Origin: Clavulina sp. PMI_390
Taxonomy: Eukaryota > Basidiomycota > Agaricomycetes > Cantharellales > Hydnaceae
DNA length: 64,000 bases
NCBI GenBank assembly: GCA_015039315.1
Contig: WIDE01000120.1
Coordinates: 1-64,000, forward strand
Direction of reading: 5' to 3'
Part shown: positions 33,627-50,652 of the stretch, one piece after another
Layout of the letters: every line of letters starts with the position of its first letter
Position numbering within the stretch: position 1 is the first letter of the stretch
Program-made: the position numbers and the translations under genes
The notes under the pieces: generated by a model
Databases searched by the model: none
The model's input: only the letters and a program-made list of their open reading frames with translations
What the model was told of the DNA's origin: nothing

Positions 33627-34796
33627 ATGTCTACCTCAACCCCTCTCAACATTCAAGATGAGATCGCCACGGTGACGACGCACACGAATTCGTTGGCATC
33701 AATCCCTGTCGTCTATCCTGACGATCACGTTCCTGATCCTGATGAAGTAGAACTTCCACGCAAAATGACAGCATTTCCTGCGAGTATTAAGTGGATTTTC
33801 TTTACCGCAGAATGCATATCTAACATGTCGCATGTCTTCATTATCATTCCGTCATTTGCAGGTTGAGCTGCCGCCGCCTCCCAAGGCTGCCTCTGATGAA
33901 GCCGCATCTGCTGGTCAGCTTGATGATTTCTCTCTCTTGCACGTTCATGTGGCTAATGAAGCTTTCCACCATGGTTTCTGCCGCGTTTCGACGGTCATTT
34001 ACCCGTACCAGGCGCCGTCAATCTCACTCTCAACATCAAGTCCGTCAAGCCACCCGCGTCATTTTCCCTCGCCAATGTCAGCCCAACGGACACCATCCTC
34101 AGTATCAAGGAGCGTTTAGTCTCGGAAAACAGTCGTGCCCCGTCGGTGGATATCCAACGTCTCCTGCTCAAAGGCAAAGTTCTAGCAGACAACAAGCTTT
34201 TGAAGGAGTACATCGCTGCTGCGCCTGGTGAGGAAGAGATCAACTTGAGCTTGATGGTAAAGCCAGGCAGCACATGGACAGGGGAAGAGACCAAGCCTGC
34301 AGTCGTGGCTCCCCAGCCTCAGCGCCACCCCAACCTCGCAGGAGGTTCACTTTCTGCTACGGGCCCTCGGGGCCACTCGCGTACTCCTTCCGAAGGCGGA
34401 GCCGCCGATCAATACCCTGTGCCTTCCCTTATGCTCTCCACCCCTGGCTCTCCCACCTCGGAGAAAGACCAGCCACCGGTCCCACTTGATATTGCCGATG
34501 CCCGCGTTCGGACTCATTCACGACCCAGTAGCCCATCGTCACTCGCCCCAGGCACTGGGAGCATTAGCGCAGTGCTTACACAGCCCGAATTCTGGGTTCA
34601 CTTGCACGAGTTCCTCCAACGCGAGGTGCGCAGTATGCATGATGCCGTGGGGTTCACCTCGCAATCCCCTCGCTTAAAGCTTGAAGCAGACGAGCTGTTT
34701 GAAAGTTTCCTCCTGGCGAGCAAAGTGAACCTCGAGGCAAGCGATATTGCCCGTATCCGCGAGGCCGTGAATATCACTGGTATGGCGGGCACGTAA
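33627..34796 (+). CDS. GET5: Get5/Mdy2-like ubiquitin-fold protein
   Basis: A ubiquitin-like domain is spelled by NLTLNIKSVKPPASFSLANV, SPTDTILSIKERLVSENS, IQRLLLKGKVLADNKLLKEY and INLSLMVKPG. This layout matches yeast Get5/Mdy2, which with Get4 and Sgt2 hands tail-anchored proteins to the GET pathway. The N-terminal exon (MSTSTPLNIQDEIATV) is joined by an intron beginning GTAGAA after DPDE to VELPPPPKAAS. A second short intron before GAVNLTL is needed to reach the UBL frame, and its donor is uncertain. After the UBL come a Ser/Pro-rich linker and a helical C-terminus (FWVHLHEFLQREVRSM ... IARIREAVNITGMAGT) that could be the dimerisation part but is longer than in yeast. The stop is at 34796. 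Confidence 0.75.
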
Positions 34797-35584
34797 GAAT
34801 ACAAAAAATTGTACCCACAGATTTCCCCCCAGTTCCCTCGTGATAGGTAGCGTTACGTTGTGTAATCTGACTCCACCTCCTTTACCTCTCCTGTGCAAGC
34901 CGACTCGTCATCGCTTTTTTATTCCGGCCCCAAGTTTGTTCCTGAGTGCTCCGTGCTTCGACATTCAAAGTTGGCGGCCTTGGTGGGTGGTGTGACTCGG
35001 TGTCATGCCGTGTCACGCGGAACTGTGAGCGGACCCTGCAAATGATCGACAAATTGAATTGAACTGACGAGTCAAGCGATGGGCTTGGCAGCGCCACCGA
35101 AATCCGCTGCGGTTGTTATTTTTTGCTCTTGATTTTTTCTCACTTGATCTGAAGTCGCACTGGTGCTTGGGACTTGGACGGCAACTCCCGCTTCTATTTG
35201 CTAGCTCTAAAGGGTCCCTCCGATTGGGAGGCAGTCGCCAACGGAGTGGGAAGCTGCGATCGTGCTTCTGCGCGCTGTTTCAACGACAAGACCGCCCAGA
35301 TTTAATTTGCCAAGCGTTGAATATGCGGGCGCGTGTCTAAAATTGAAGTGCACCATGTGGAACGGATGGGCTTCGCTCCATTCTCCGGGAGTCCAACTCA
35401 AGCGACCCCACTGTGGATAGCTTGTCCCTGGGCCAAGAGGCTTGACTCCATATGTAGTCGCGGCCAATCCAATAAATCGGCTAGTATAAGTACTGCTATC
35501 ATGTCGTCTGACTCGTAGTTCCTCAGCCCGCGTCTGTCGAGCCCACTTTTGCCTTGAGCTTCGCCCCCCTCCCTCGCGCTCCTC
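34797..35584. other. Intergenic region, OPT promoter
   Basis: About 790 nt. Near its right end are a CCAAT box (35464-35468) and TATAAG (35485-35490), 95-100 nt before the OPT start. No coding or RNA feature is supported. Confidence 0.5.
35485..35490 (+). promoter_or_regulatory. TATA-like element of the OPT transporter gene
   Basis: TATAAG about 100 nt upstream of the ATG at 35585, with CCAATCCAAT just before it. Assigned by position only. Confidence 0.4.
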
Positions 35585-38480
35585 ATGGCTGACGTCCGCA
35601 ACCCCCCTGCTGACATTGAGACCAGCGAGTCCATCCACGAGAAGTCCGCTGCTTACGACGAGTCCGGAGAGCCCACCGCTTACCACGGCGAAGCTTTCAT
35701 TGATGAGAAGCTTATTGAGGTCAAGGGCGATCCGTTCCCTATTGATCCCTCCGTCCCCGTCGAGGACCACCAGCTGACTGTCCGGGCTCTGGTCGTCGGT
35801 TCTGTTCTGGGGGCTATCGTTGGTGCTTCCAACATCTACCTTGGGCTGAAGACTGGGTGAGTTGCCGTTGATTTTCTTGCAACCTTCCTACAGCCGCCAT
35901 CGTTGCGTGCTGATCATTGCGTCTTCTGCTGCCAATGTGGGGTGACGGATATCTGATTGGTTGCTTTTGATCTAGTTTCACCTTTGGTCCGCAATTATTC
36001 GGAGCAATCTTTGGCTTTGTGGCCCTCAAGTGGGCTGCGCCAATCATTGGTGGCCACGGTCCAGGTATGGAAATCCCTCTTGCTTGATCTCCCAGTCCCA
36101 TTTGCTCATCGGTTTCTTCAAAGGGTGGCTCGTGGGCGACAAGAAATTCGGGCCCAAGGAAAATGTCACCGTCCAGACAGCTGCTACCTCTGCTGGTGGC
36201 ATTGGTATCATCTTCGTCGGCGCTATTCCCGCCATGTACCGCTTGGGGCTTCTCTCAGAGGAACCGTCGCAGGATACTGGGCGATTGATCGCCTTGACCA
36301 TCTGCGTCGCTTACTACGGTGTCTTCTTCGTCATTCCCCTTCGCAAATACTACGTCCTAAAACAGAAGCTCGTCTTCCCCACTCCTTCTGGTACGTTGCA
36401 CCCTCTATCTTTCTGATCACTCTCACACGCACACGGGATGGGGCTGACCGAATCGTTTTCTCTTCTTCCTACATAATCAATCTGGTGACTACAGCAACTG
36501 CGTACACTATCCGATCTCTCCACACCATTGGAGGCGAGATTGCGGCTCGCAAGAAGGCATGGATGCTCACCTGGAGCTTCACCAGCGCATTCTGCTGGAA
36601 GGTCGTCTCTGAATACGCCCCTGGTTCGTTGCTAGCTGACAACTTTAGATCATTCTACGATCAACTGACCTTCTCCTGCCCACTTTCAGGTATCATGTGG
36701 GACTGGCATATCGGCTGGACTAGTGAGTGTGACATCGCGTGACACGTGACCAATTCCATGTCCTCATCATCTTGACGCGTTTACAGTGTACCAGCTTGGC
36801 TGGACGAGCTTAATCCGCCTGGAAAACTGGGGGTGGTGGATTGAATTCACACCTGCATTTTTTGGTGCCGGTATGCTCAGTGGCATGAATGCCTCGTGGT
36901 CCTTCTTTGCAGGAGCAGTCCTCGCGTGGGGAATCATTGGCCCAGCGACTGTATCTACTGGCCTCACTTTTGGAACCGAATACGGCTATGATAACCGTGT
37001 CTCTTACACCGCTCTCCAGTTCAAGGCTGTCGAGACTGGAAAAGTTTCACCCCGTTACTGGCTCCTTTGGCCAGGTGTCTTAATGTGAGTCTTTCAGACT
37101 CCATAGCTTTGATGACCGTCTTAACTTATTTAACTACACCATTCTACAGCATGATCGTGTACTCGTTCGTCGAGGTTGGCCTGTCTTCACGCAAGGCTAT
37201 TTCAAGAATGGCTGGCGACATGAGCTCCTTCGGCCGCACCTGGCGCAACTGGCGCAACCGCAACGACCCCAACTTTATCCGCGAGGCAGACGATGGGGAA
37301 ATCTTCGATCCAGCCCCTCCTGAAGACCAGGTGCCTTTCTGGGCATGGACTGGCGGTCTCCTCATTTCCGTCATCATCACCTGTGCGATTGCGTCGACCC
37401 AATTCCACATGAACGTCGGCGAGGTGATCCTTGCGCTCATCTTCGGCTTCCTCTTCTCGTTCCTCGCCGTCCAGAGCGCTGGTGATACCGACATTAACCC
37501 CGTTTCCACTGTTGCCAAGGCCTCCCAGCTCATCTTTGGTGGTATCGGCAAGGGCCAGGGCCTCCAGGTGACCAAGGGCGAGACCATCAACTTGGTGGCA
37601 GGTGTGCTTTCTGGTGGCTCCGCTGCCCAGTCGACCGACATGACTGGCGATCTCAAGACCGGTCACTTGCTCAGCGCCAAGCCGAAGAACCAGTTCGTTG
37701 CCCAGCTCACTGGCGCAACCGTCGCAGTCTTCTTGAACGTCGGGCTGTTCATCCTGTTCTGCAAGAGCGCGCCTTGCATCTTGTACCCGGACCCCACAGG
37801 GCAGCAGCAGTGCACGTACGGTGCCCCCTCTGTTGCCGCCTGGGCTGCTGTTGCGGAGGCTGTTGCTGCTCCCGTTTTCCGTGCGTACTATCTCTTACCC
37901 TGGCAGCCCCTCATCTCAGACTAATTCTCGCGCATCGAATCTACAGCCGTCCCAAGCTCGTCTGGATACACTGCTATTGGTCTCTCGATCGCCGCCGCCC
38001 TCACCGTTTTCGCTAAGCACTTTTACATCCCTCAGAAGTACTGGCACTACATCGTATGTATTCATTGCATCTCCCTCTCGGTTCTCACGTTAACTAATTC
38101 AATCTCTCCCTTGAATCGCCATTTTACAGCCCAACTGGAACGCCATCGGTCTCGGCTTCGTCGTTCCTCAGGTCTACTACCCAATTGCAATGATCTTCGG
38201 TGCCACAATGGTCCACTTGTGGGAGAAGCGTTCACCCAAGTCCTTTGAGATGTACGGGTTTGCGCTCGCTGCTGGTTTGGTCGCCGGAGAGGGTATGGGT
38301 GGTGTGCTGAACGCGCTATTGGCTGTTGCCAACGTAGATGGTGGGCATTACGGGACTGCAGTTGGTGCGTATTCCTTCTTCATGGCGAGATTTCGTCGCC
38401 TGCTTGATGGATCCCTTGTGTGACTAACGTTGTATGATTCGTTGTTCACAGGGTGTCCTTCGTTGGAGTACTGTGGCTAG
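35585..38480 (+). CDS. Oligopeptide transporter (OPT superfamily)
   Basis: A polytopic plasma- or endomembrane transporter of the OPT superfamily. A charged N-tail (about 60 residues, MADVRNPPADIETSES) leads into the first helix VRALVVGSVLGAIVGASNIY. Signature blocks include LGLKTGFTFGPQLFGAIFGF, LVFPTPSATAYTIRSLH, WWIEFTPAFFGAGMLSGMNA, SAGDTDINPVSTVAKASQLI, SGGSAAQSTDMTGDLKTGHL and GLGFVVPQVYYPIAMIFGAT. The final exon encodes GCPSLEYCG, with the stop at 38480. About ten short introns are present. The family transports peptides, glutathione or metal-siderophore complexes. The FPTPSATA and GDTDINP patterns resemble the YGL114W/YSL-like branch rather than classical peptide OPTs, but the substrate is not readable. 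Confidence 0.92.
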
Positions 38481-39209
38481 AGAGGCTTCACTTGGGTGAT
38501 TGATTGATATATTTTTGTACATCTTCCCCACCTCCATTCCGGGTGTATTGTGTTTTACGAACCATTGTAATGTTGGGGTGACATTTAGTGCTATGACGGT
38601 TTGAATGAATATACGATGATTCCCCTCTCTCTGCATTTGATTATGTTCCTAGCCTGACTTGCTGACATTTGAGGTGAATGACCAGGTGTTGAAGTGTATT
38701 GGTGGCTCGACTTGATTGAGTTGCGATAATGACGAAGCGCAGATGGTGACCACGACTGCTAGATCTCGAACGTCGACGGCGAGTGGATGAAACCTTAGCC
38801 GGCATACATCTACTGGTGGCTGTTGAGCGCACGTCCACGATCATCAAGCCCCTGGCCGTGTGACTGCTGTCAGATAAGTCACACCCACCCTTTCCCTGTT
38901 CTGGGCGTCTGCAAGGGAGGGATCGAGTCGTACAGGGCCTTCAAAGATGGACTCGTTCGTTGATCCGTGTGGAGGCCCTCGTGAGGAGCCGGGTAGAGGG
39001 ACCGGCCGAAAGGACTCTAATTTTTCTGTTCAACGTTTCCACTGAGCCAGGTTCAAAAATCTCGAGTGGAGGGAAGGCCAGGGAGAGGCTCGTGATAACC
39101 GGTTCTTGTCTTTCCCCGTCCAGCGCCCTATATATACGGCTCAGCCTCAACTGCTCCCCGCATTTCAATCCTCCCTCCTACCCACCTCAGCACCCACAGA
39201 AAAACAGCC
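38481..39209. other. Intergenic region, malate synthase promoter
   Basis: About 730 nt between OPT and malate synthase. It contains the TATA box at 39129-39136. No other gene is seen. Confidence 0.5.
39129..39136 (+). promoter_or_regulatory. TATA box of malate synthase
   Basis: TATATATA 74-81 nt upstream of the ATG at 39210; a strong core element for a highly inducible metabolic gene. Confidence 0.65.
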
Positions 39210-41403
39210 ATGTCTTTCCCCAACGTCAAGGGTGTCACATACACCGGTAAGAGGCATCCATTCGATCCCGGGTCGGCGCAACTGAATTGGGAAATGACAT
39301 CTGTCTTAATCTTTAGGCCCACCTCTCAAAGGCGCACAGCTCGACATCCTCTCTGAGCCTGCAGTCAAGTTCATTGCTGCTCTGCACAGGACCTTTGACC
39401 CTATCCGCCAGCAGGTTCGTCTGTCTGTCTGCTGTTGACAGCCTTGTCCTTGGTCTCGTGCGCTCACCTCGACGTCATTGCCGGTCTTCCCACCTCTTTC
39501 TCTTTATGGGGACTTATAGCGTCTGAATGACCGACACGTCGCACAGCGTCGTCTGGATGCTGGTGCTGTCCTGGACTTCCCTGCGGAGACGGCACACATC
39601 CGTGCTGACCCTTCCTGGGTCTGTGCTCCTCCCGCACCTGGGCTCGAGGACCGTCGTGTTGAGATCACCGGCCCCACTGACCGCAAGATGGTCATCAACG
39701 CTCTCAACTCTGGCTCTAAGACCTTCATGGCTGACTTTGAAGGTACGTTGCTCTCTGGAGTATGGTTTATCCAGACCTCCTATCGGAGTGTCCGGTTTCT
39801 GACTCATTTGTATCCCATTTGACCATTCCCAAAATGGCTTGCTCACAACAGATGCCAGCTCGCCAACATTCTTGAATATGATCAACGGCCAGGTCAACCT
39901 CTACGATGCTAATCGTCGTCAGATCGACTTTGAGTCTAATGGCAAGGCCTACAAACTCAACGACAAGATTGCCACCCTCATCGTCCGGTATGTTCAATTT
40001 CCTCGTGCAAAAATGTCATTTTGTTCGTTGCCACAGCTAGCTAATACGTCTTTATTACTAGCCCTCGCGGGTGGCACCTCTACGAGACTCGCATTCGCGT
40101 CGATAACCGCCCTATCTCTGGCTCCATGTTCGACTTTGCGCTCTACTTCTTCCACAACGCCGCTTACTTGCTCTCGCATGGGTCCGGGCCCTACTTCTAC
40201 CTCCCCAAGATGGAGCACTACCTCGAGGCCCGTCTGTGGTCCGACATCTTCTACTTCTCCCAGTCTTACCTTGGCATCCCCGTGGGCTCTATCCGCGGCA
40301 CTGTGTTGATCGAGACTCTGCCTGCCGCATTCCAGATGGAGGAGATCTTGTACGAGCTTAGGGCGCACTCCAGTGGACTCAACTGCGGGCGATGGGATTA
40401 CATCTTCAGCTTCATCAAGAAGAGGCGTGCAGACAAGAGCGCTATCATGCCCGATCGCTCAGACGTGACGATGGAAGTTGGGTTCATGGATTCCTACGTT
40501 CGACTTTTGATCCAGACCTGCCACAAGTAAGTCGAGGGTCGAACGAAACATTTCAGTGTATTGACTAAATGTCTATTTCCCCAGGCGCAAGGTCGCCGCT
40601 ATGGGAGGCATGTCGGCCCAGATCCCCATCAAGGGCGATGATGCCGCGAATGAGCGCGCCATGGCCAAAGTCCGTGCGGACAAGCTCCGTGAAGTCACTG
40701 CTGGCCACGATGGCACATGGATTGCACACCCACTTATCAGGCAGATCGCCGAGGAGATCTTCAACGAGCATATGCTAGGCCCTAACCAGTACCATGTCCT
40801 GAGGGAGGAAGTCAAGGTCGCTGGCTCCGAGTTGCTGAACACAACAGTGAAAGGCACCATCACTGAGGGTGGTGTCAGGGGCAACGTCTCCGCGTACGTT
40901 TCTTGAGTTATTTTGCAAGGATGATTTTGTCATTTGCCGCGTCCCCTGACATGTGCATGCCGTTTGGTTTCTCGTAGGGCCCTGTCGTACTGTGCAGCAT
41001 GGGTCTCCGGGAACGGTTGTGTGCCCATCAACCATCTCATGGAGGATGCTGCTACTGCTGAGATCGCTCGTGTCCAGCTCTGGCAATGGGTCTTCCACGG
41101 TGCCTCAACGGTAAGTTGTCATACTTTCTTCTTCACGTCCAACGAAGTGCTCATCTGAATTTGTTCTTTGAATTCTTCCAGAGCGATGGCACCCCCATCA
41201 CCGCTGACTGGGTCGCTTCCCTCATCAAGGAGTACCTTCCTGGCGTCAAGAAGATTGGTGGTGTCACTGAGACACACGCGGACATTGCTGCCAAGTATCT
41301 ACAGTCCGAAGTCGACAAGGCCACTCGTGGCGAGTACTGCAGCGACTTCTTGACTAGCGACCTGATGAAGTACCTTGATGCTCCAGCAACCTCCAAGTTG
41401 TAA
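39210..41403 (+). CDS. MLS1: Malate synthase, peroxisomal
   Basis: It condenses glyoxylate and acetyl-CoA to malate in the glyoxylate cycle, needed for growth on fatty acids or C2 compounds. Landmarks in order are [11 protein letters not shown] at the start, [72 protein letters not shown] and the PROSITE-type signature [16 protein letters not shown]. Further on is [19 protein letters not shown]. The protein ends in SKL, a type 1 peroxisomal targeting signal, at 41403. About nine introns of 50-90 nt are present. Length is about 535-540 residues, as expected. A strong TATA box lies upstream. Neighbours KAR and PEX1 are also linked to fatty acids and peroxisomes. Confidence 0.97.
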
Positions 41404-41738
41404 AGAGTGTCATCACTGTTTCTTTCTTTTGACCCTGTTACTCGTTATCCGGATGTGTTCATGTTAGTGGAGCCTTCAACAGCATGCGCGCAAGCATGTC
41501 TGACTTCTGCATTGTACAACTTATATGTACTGTACTCATACTCACACTTTTGCTCTCATCGTTATCTTATCGAATCAAATTGATGATAACAATATTGATA
41601 TGGCCAATAGTATCGGATAGATACAAGGAACTCTAAAGCAGGGATAGCTAATCATCGCCGAAGAGGAATCGGACACAACACACGTAACAACGAGGATGAA
41701 TGCTCCATCGGGACGAGAGTTATCATGGTGATTAGCGA
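41404..41738. other. Convergent intergenic region
   Basis: About 335 nt between the stops of malate synthase and KAR. It presumably holds both 3' UTRs. No feature is seen. Confidence 0.45.
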
Positions 41739-43100
41739 TCACTGGGTTTTGGCGGCAGCAGCTTCGCGTTCCTTCTTCTTGAGCGCACGCTTGCGGATGC
41801 TAATATGGAGGACTGCACGGGCACGGATACGGACACGGAGATTCGGTCAGCCAACACCGCACGATGCACCAACATTACGCGAAGGGGTGATCCGGATACG
41901 AAATAACTCACCATGGGTGTAGCGCATGTACATGGACATCCAGCCGACCTGGGTCATGACCCAGTCACCAATAGCATGGCTCCAGTAGGGTGTCATGAAA
42001 CCGGGGCGGTTGCTGCTCACACTTCCGACTTCCTTGCCGATATTCGCGAGAACGCTGCGGACGTACTCCTTGGGCATAGGCGTCGAAATAGAGGGCTTGC
42101 GAATCTTGGACATGGCGGACACAATGAAGAACGCGTTGACGAGTTGCACGGTGATGCCATTCTTGCGGACCTCCTCGCCAAGAGCCTGCGACCAGGTGTT
42201 GACGAAGCCCTTGGAGCCGGCGTAGGTGGCGAGCATGGGGGACGGGACGGCAGCAGCAAAGGAGGAAAGGTTGAGAATCAGGCCCTTCTTCTTTGCGAGC
42301 ATCGTGGGGAGGATGATGTGCGTGATGCGAACGGTGCCAAAGACGTTGATCTGGATAATGTCCTTCATCTCGGAAAGCTCGGTGTCCGCAAAGTAGACGG
42401 GCATCTGGTGGGACCTGCCAACATTGTTGACTGGCGAAGAATGGGGTTTAGTCAGTTGAGAATCACTTGTGTGGGTGAGCGATTTGCACATACTGAGCAC
42501 ACCGATATCAAGACCATTCACAGCTTCAGCGAATTTATCAAAGGCAGCATCGTCTGCATTGGAGAAGTCTAGAGCGTGGATCTTGGTGGAAACCTTGTAC
42601 TTGGTTTCTGGGAGCAGACTGAGCGTCAACATGCTGCTCGATTCAAAACGTGCAAATCATTCTCACCGATTTCACTAGCAGCAGCAGCCAGCTTCTCGGG
42701 GGTACGGGAGACGAGCAGAATATTGAACCCAGCCTTGGCCAGCTGGTTGGCAAACTCCCGCCCAATGCCATCCGTAGCACCAGTAACGACTGTTGAAATC
42801 CAAAGCAAAGTCAGTCAGCAATAAGGGGAGAAATTCAGAGTAGTCCGAAGGTCTCACCAGCCCAAGCGCCCTTTTTTGCGCCGAAGCTGCTTAACTAGGG
42901 AAGTGAACGTCGGGGCGTGGGACGGTCAGCGCGAAGAATGTTGAAAGTGATGAGAAAAAAGGACTAACGCTCTTGCCAGGGAGAATAAAGGTCTGGAGAA
43001 TGAGCTGCGAGAAGGAATACGCGAACTTGGCGACGCCCACGGTGCCCAGGAGGGCAGCAAAGAGGGTGAGCGCGGAATGGTGCTTGACTAGTGATGACAT
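41739..43100 (-). CDS. IFA38: Very-long-chain 3-ketoacyl-CoA reductase (KAR)
   Basis: An ER short-chain dehydrogenase that reduces 3-ketoacyl-CoA during very-long-chain fatty acid elongation. The start at 43100 gives [19 protein letters not shown], a hydrophobic N-terminal anchor. The NADPH motif [19 protein letters not shown] is followed by [12 protein letters not shown]. The catalytic Ser lies in [15 protein letters not shown], and the YxxxK motif is YAGSKGF. Introns separate the N-terminal exon, GAWA, the Rossmann exon and the [15 protein letters not shown] exon. The last intron's acceptor (...gtgcag) joins MRYTH to [20 protein letters not shown], restoring the frame to the stop at 41739. 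The lysine-rich end may aid ER retention. About 340 residues, usual for the family. Confidence 0.93.
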
Positions 43101-43740
43101 GGTGGTGGGAGGATAAGCGATAATTCTAGAGGAGCAGGAGACAGCGTGGGGCTTACCTAGATCTACCCAGCAAAACATTTTGCTACAGACGATACAACAG
43201 GTGTGGAGAGATTGGGGGGGTCAAACTTGCAGAGCGAAATGCAAGAATTTATGGACGTGACGAGGAAGCAAACTGCAATTCATGTTATGCTATGAGAAGC
43301 CATCGCACTGATTATCAGTGATATAGGATAGTATGCTCACCTGTCTGCCGTCCGCTGTTGCGCGCTGTCTTACGGGCGGCGAAGAAGTTGGAAGCTGTTG
43401 GGATGAAGCTTCAAATTCCTCTTCACACGCTTCTCACTCCATTCAGTTGGTTGTATTACTCGTAATATCAGCTTACTACCACACCATGCGTATGCTCAAG
43501 GATTCGGAATGACTCCATTACTGTTGTAGATCGAAGGCAGGTCGAGGAAGAGATCACAGGCCAACAACGACAACGCCGCCTTTTCAAGCTAAATAACCGG
43601 TGAAATAGCGAAAACCTGGTCTCTCAACTCGCCCCCAGAGCTTCCCACGACGGCCTCCTCGTAAATACCCACACACAAAACCTCCCATACCTACCTCCAG
43701 ACTCAAAAGTGGACGCACCTCGATTCATAGATCCGACAGG
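43101..43740. other. Divergent promoter region KAR/PEX1
   Basis: 640 nt between two divergent starts, a fatty-acid elongation gene and a peroxin gene. No TATA box or RNA gene stands out. Confidence 0.45.
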
Positions 43741-48034
<4,294 letters not shown>

Positions 48035-48148
48035 AGTTCGCGGACCAAGAGTGTATTTCATTGGAACATGGTTATGAAGTGGGTAAATGTATGTGTTCAT
48101 TGTCGAGAGTACAGTAAAAGTGAATACAAAGGAATGAGAGAGGTGGTA

Positions 48149-48154
48149 TTAGTC
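48149..48154 (-). other. Terminal coding micro-exon of CDC40 (Asp + stop)
   Basis: The minus strand reads ...ctgtag|GACTAA. It converts KLW-intron into KLWD*, the expected family end. Without splicing, 13 unrelated residues would follow. Confidence 0.65.
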
Positions 48155-50372
48155 CTACAGAGCGTTAAAGTAATGTTAGATGAAAGCATTGCGAGAACAC
48201 GATTAAGAAACGCACCCAAAGCTTGATCAGACCATCCCATGAACCCGTGACTACCTTGCTCGTCTCATGCGGCAGCCATTCGTGGCAGATAAGGACCTTG
48301 CTATGACATCTCAAACGGCTCTTGATCCTCCCGTTCTTCCAATCCCAGAAGATCAAGTTGCCTTCAGCATCACCCGAGCTAATCCATTTGCCATCAGGCG
48401 AGAAGCCAACTTGGCACGCATAGCCCGCAATGGTATGCCCAGCGAATCGCTTTTTACGGTTTTGCCGGAAGTTGTCGGCGGAGTAGATAAGGATTTGGTT
48501 GTCGAGGGATTGGGCAGCCATCCATTTCTCTGATCAAGAGGGTACAAACAGCATCAGTGATCTATATAATTAAGAACAACCAAAATACTCACTAGTTGGA
48601 TGCATAGTGACGCTAGGCATGGAATGCATGAAGGGCTCAGCAATGTATTTGATGACGACGGGGATGTCATAGTCCCAAACACGAATGGTCTTGTCGTCAG
48701 ATGTTGTGACGAATCGTCGGTTGTCATCCACGAAATTGATTGTGTTGACGGGTCCAAGATGTTGGTCATACTCTTGGGTGATTTCTGATGTGTTCATATC
48801 GTACTATTGATCGAGGAGGAAATGAGCCCAACAGGTTATACAGAATGAGCCAGTCATAACATACCTGGATGATCTTTTTGTCAGACATGCCAGCCAAGAA
48901 GATGTGCTGTTTATCTTCATCAGGATGGAAGCGGATACAGTATGGGATTTTCCCATTTGAGAAAGCCTTCAGGCAGGCACCTACGAATCTAGCCTGAGCA
49001 TATCATCGGGATAAAGCCACGTAGCTTCGACAAACCTGTTTCAGTATCCCATAATTTCATTTGGCGATCATACCCACAGCTCAAGAACTTGCGCCCATCA
49101 TTAGAGAAGCACAAGTCCTTCACTGCTTGGTTATGACCCATAAAGGTCCTAAGACAGTTGCCCTCGTTATACACGTCCCACAGCTATGGTGAGCCAAGGA
49201 TGTCAGCGTGATGGGGAGGGATAGGGGAGACTTGGGGCACTAACCTTGATTTTCTTATCCATACTTCCACTGAGCATGAGATGGCCCGTCGCAGGTAATA
49301 ATCGCAACACAGATATCCCTGCAGTGTGGCCAGTGAAGGTATGTACGCACGCTTTGGGGATAAAGCATTCCTGATCGGCGGTCTCTTGGACAAGATGTGG
49401 CGCGACAGCGAGTGGGGGGTGCATATATGTCCGGCCTTGGTAGTCGGTGAGAGACTTGCCATGGAAAATAGACTTTTCTTGGCCGAATGTTGAACGCTTC
49501 ACGAAGGCAGCCTTTCGTGTTGCCTCTTGTGCGGCAGCGTCCCCATCTTCATCTTCTTCCGGTTCCTCTACAGGCTCTTCTAGGCCCTCTGGCTTCTCAT
49601 TTTCACCCTCCCACCCAGCCCAAGGTCCTTGGTATGCTCCCTCGCCATCAACAACCTCGAGGTCGCCCTTAGCTTTCCGCTTTCGCTTCAGCTCTCTCCT
49701 ACTAGCATTTGTAGGTCGGACCACATCAACCGTACTGAAGTTGTTGGCTCGTGCTGCGTCCAGCGAGCCGATGAATTGGGGTGCCGAGACGTCATTGGAA
49801 GGGTTTTGTGAGTAGCCGAGGATCCCGTAGCTGAGATGCTGGGCGCGGAAGGCGTGTTCGGACATGGTTTGTTCTTCAACATGACCTGAAGGAATATGAA
49901 GATTAGGCTAGCGCATGGAACGAAGAAAGTATGAACACTCACCTGAGATGGTATTTTGGTTTTGGAATCTCCTCTCAGCAAAAGGGTTTTCGGGGCCAAG
50001 AACCGGCTTCATCATGTCGTCATAGGTGATGTTTACATTCATGACCGTGTCAGTAGGTCTTGTGATGAGAGACGCTAGAGGCGAATATCGGTGAGTCGAC
50101 TGGAACATGCTTGCACAGATTTTCATTTCGCATACTTTGGTTTAATGGGTCCTGTACGTCGGCGTTAGATATGACTAGAGAATTTGAGAATTAGCTCAAC
50201 TCACCTCGGACAAGACATCGGGTGCTGCAGAGCGCACGGCGGTGGAGGCTGAGGTTGACGCAGGCTCATCAATGCGTGGTCGTTTTGCAGACGATAGTTG
50301 GGATATTTGGAACGCGTCGGCGCCACCGATTGACCCAGAGCTGCTGTCCGAGTCGTAGTCTAACGAAGTCAT
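48149..50372 (-). CDS. CDC40: Pre-mRNA splicing factor CDC40/PRP17
   Basis: A WD40 protein of the spliceosome needed for the second catalytic step. The N-terminus [20 protein letters not shown] is acidic and disordered. The conserved linker includes [20 protein letters not shown], and then [20 protein letters not shown] and RTYMHPP before the propeller. Seven WD repeats follow: [107 protein letters not shown] and [13 protein letters not shown]. The gene ends with a 6-nt exon (Asp plus stop, 48149-48154) after a GTGCGT...TAG intron, giving the family ending GLIKLWD. Start 50372 is 280 nt from the divergent Myb gene. Confidence 0.93.
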
Positions 50373-50652
50373 TTCCCAAGTAATAAAAGTAGAAGGTAAA
50401 GGGAGAGAGCCTTGAATGTGTTTGTTGTTGACTCCGAGGAAGAGTGGAGTGTGACAGAGTCACACGGGGGCGTGACAGTCGATTGTGTTCGAGGAGCTAA
50501 GCGCCTCCCTTCTCCGGCCTTCGCCGTTGACCGCCTCCCCGATCGAACAGGGCCAAGTGAGCCAGCGTCGGCCTGTGCGCCTCACATCCCCGCCCATTTC
50601 CACTCATTCTTGGAACTGATTCTCCTCGTGGCCCCCATCGTCTGTTTATCTT

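Noticed and set aside
41913..42572. 219-codon plus-strand open frame
   Set aside because: It is antisense to the well-supported KAR gene; its composition is the mirror of that gene.
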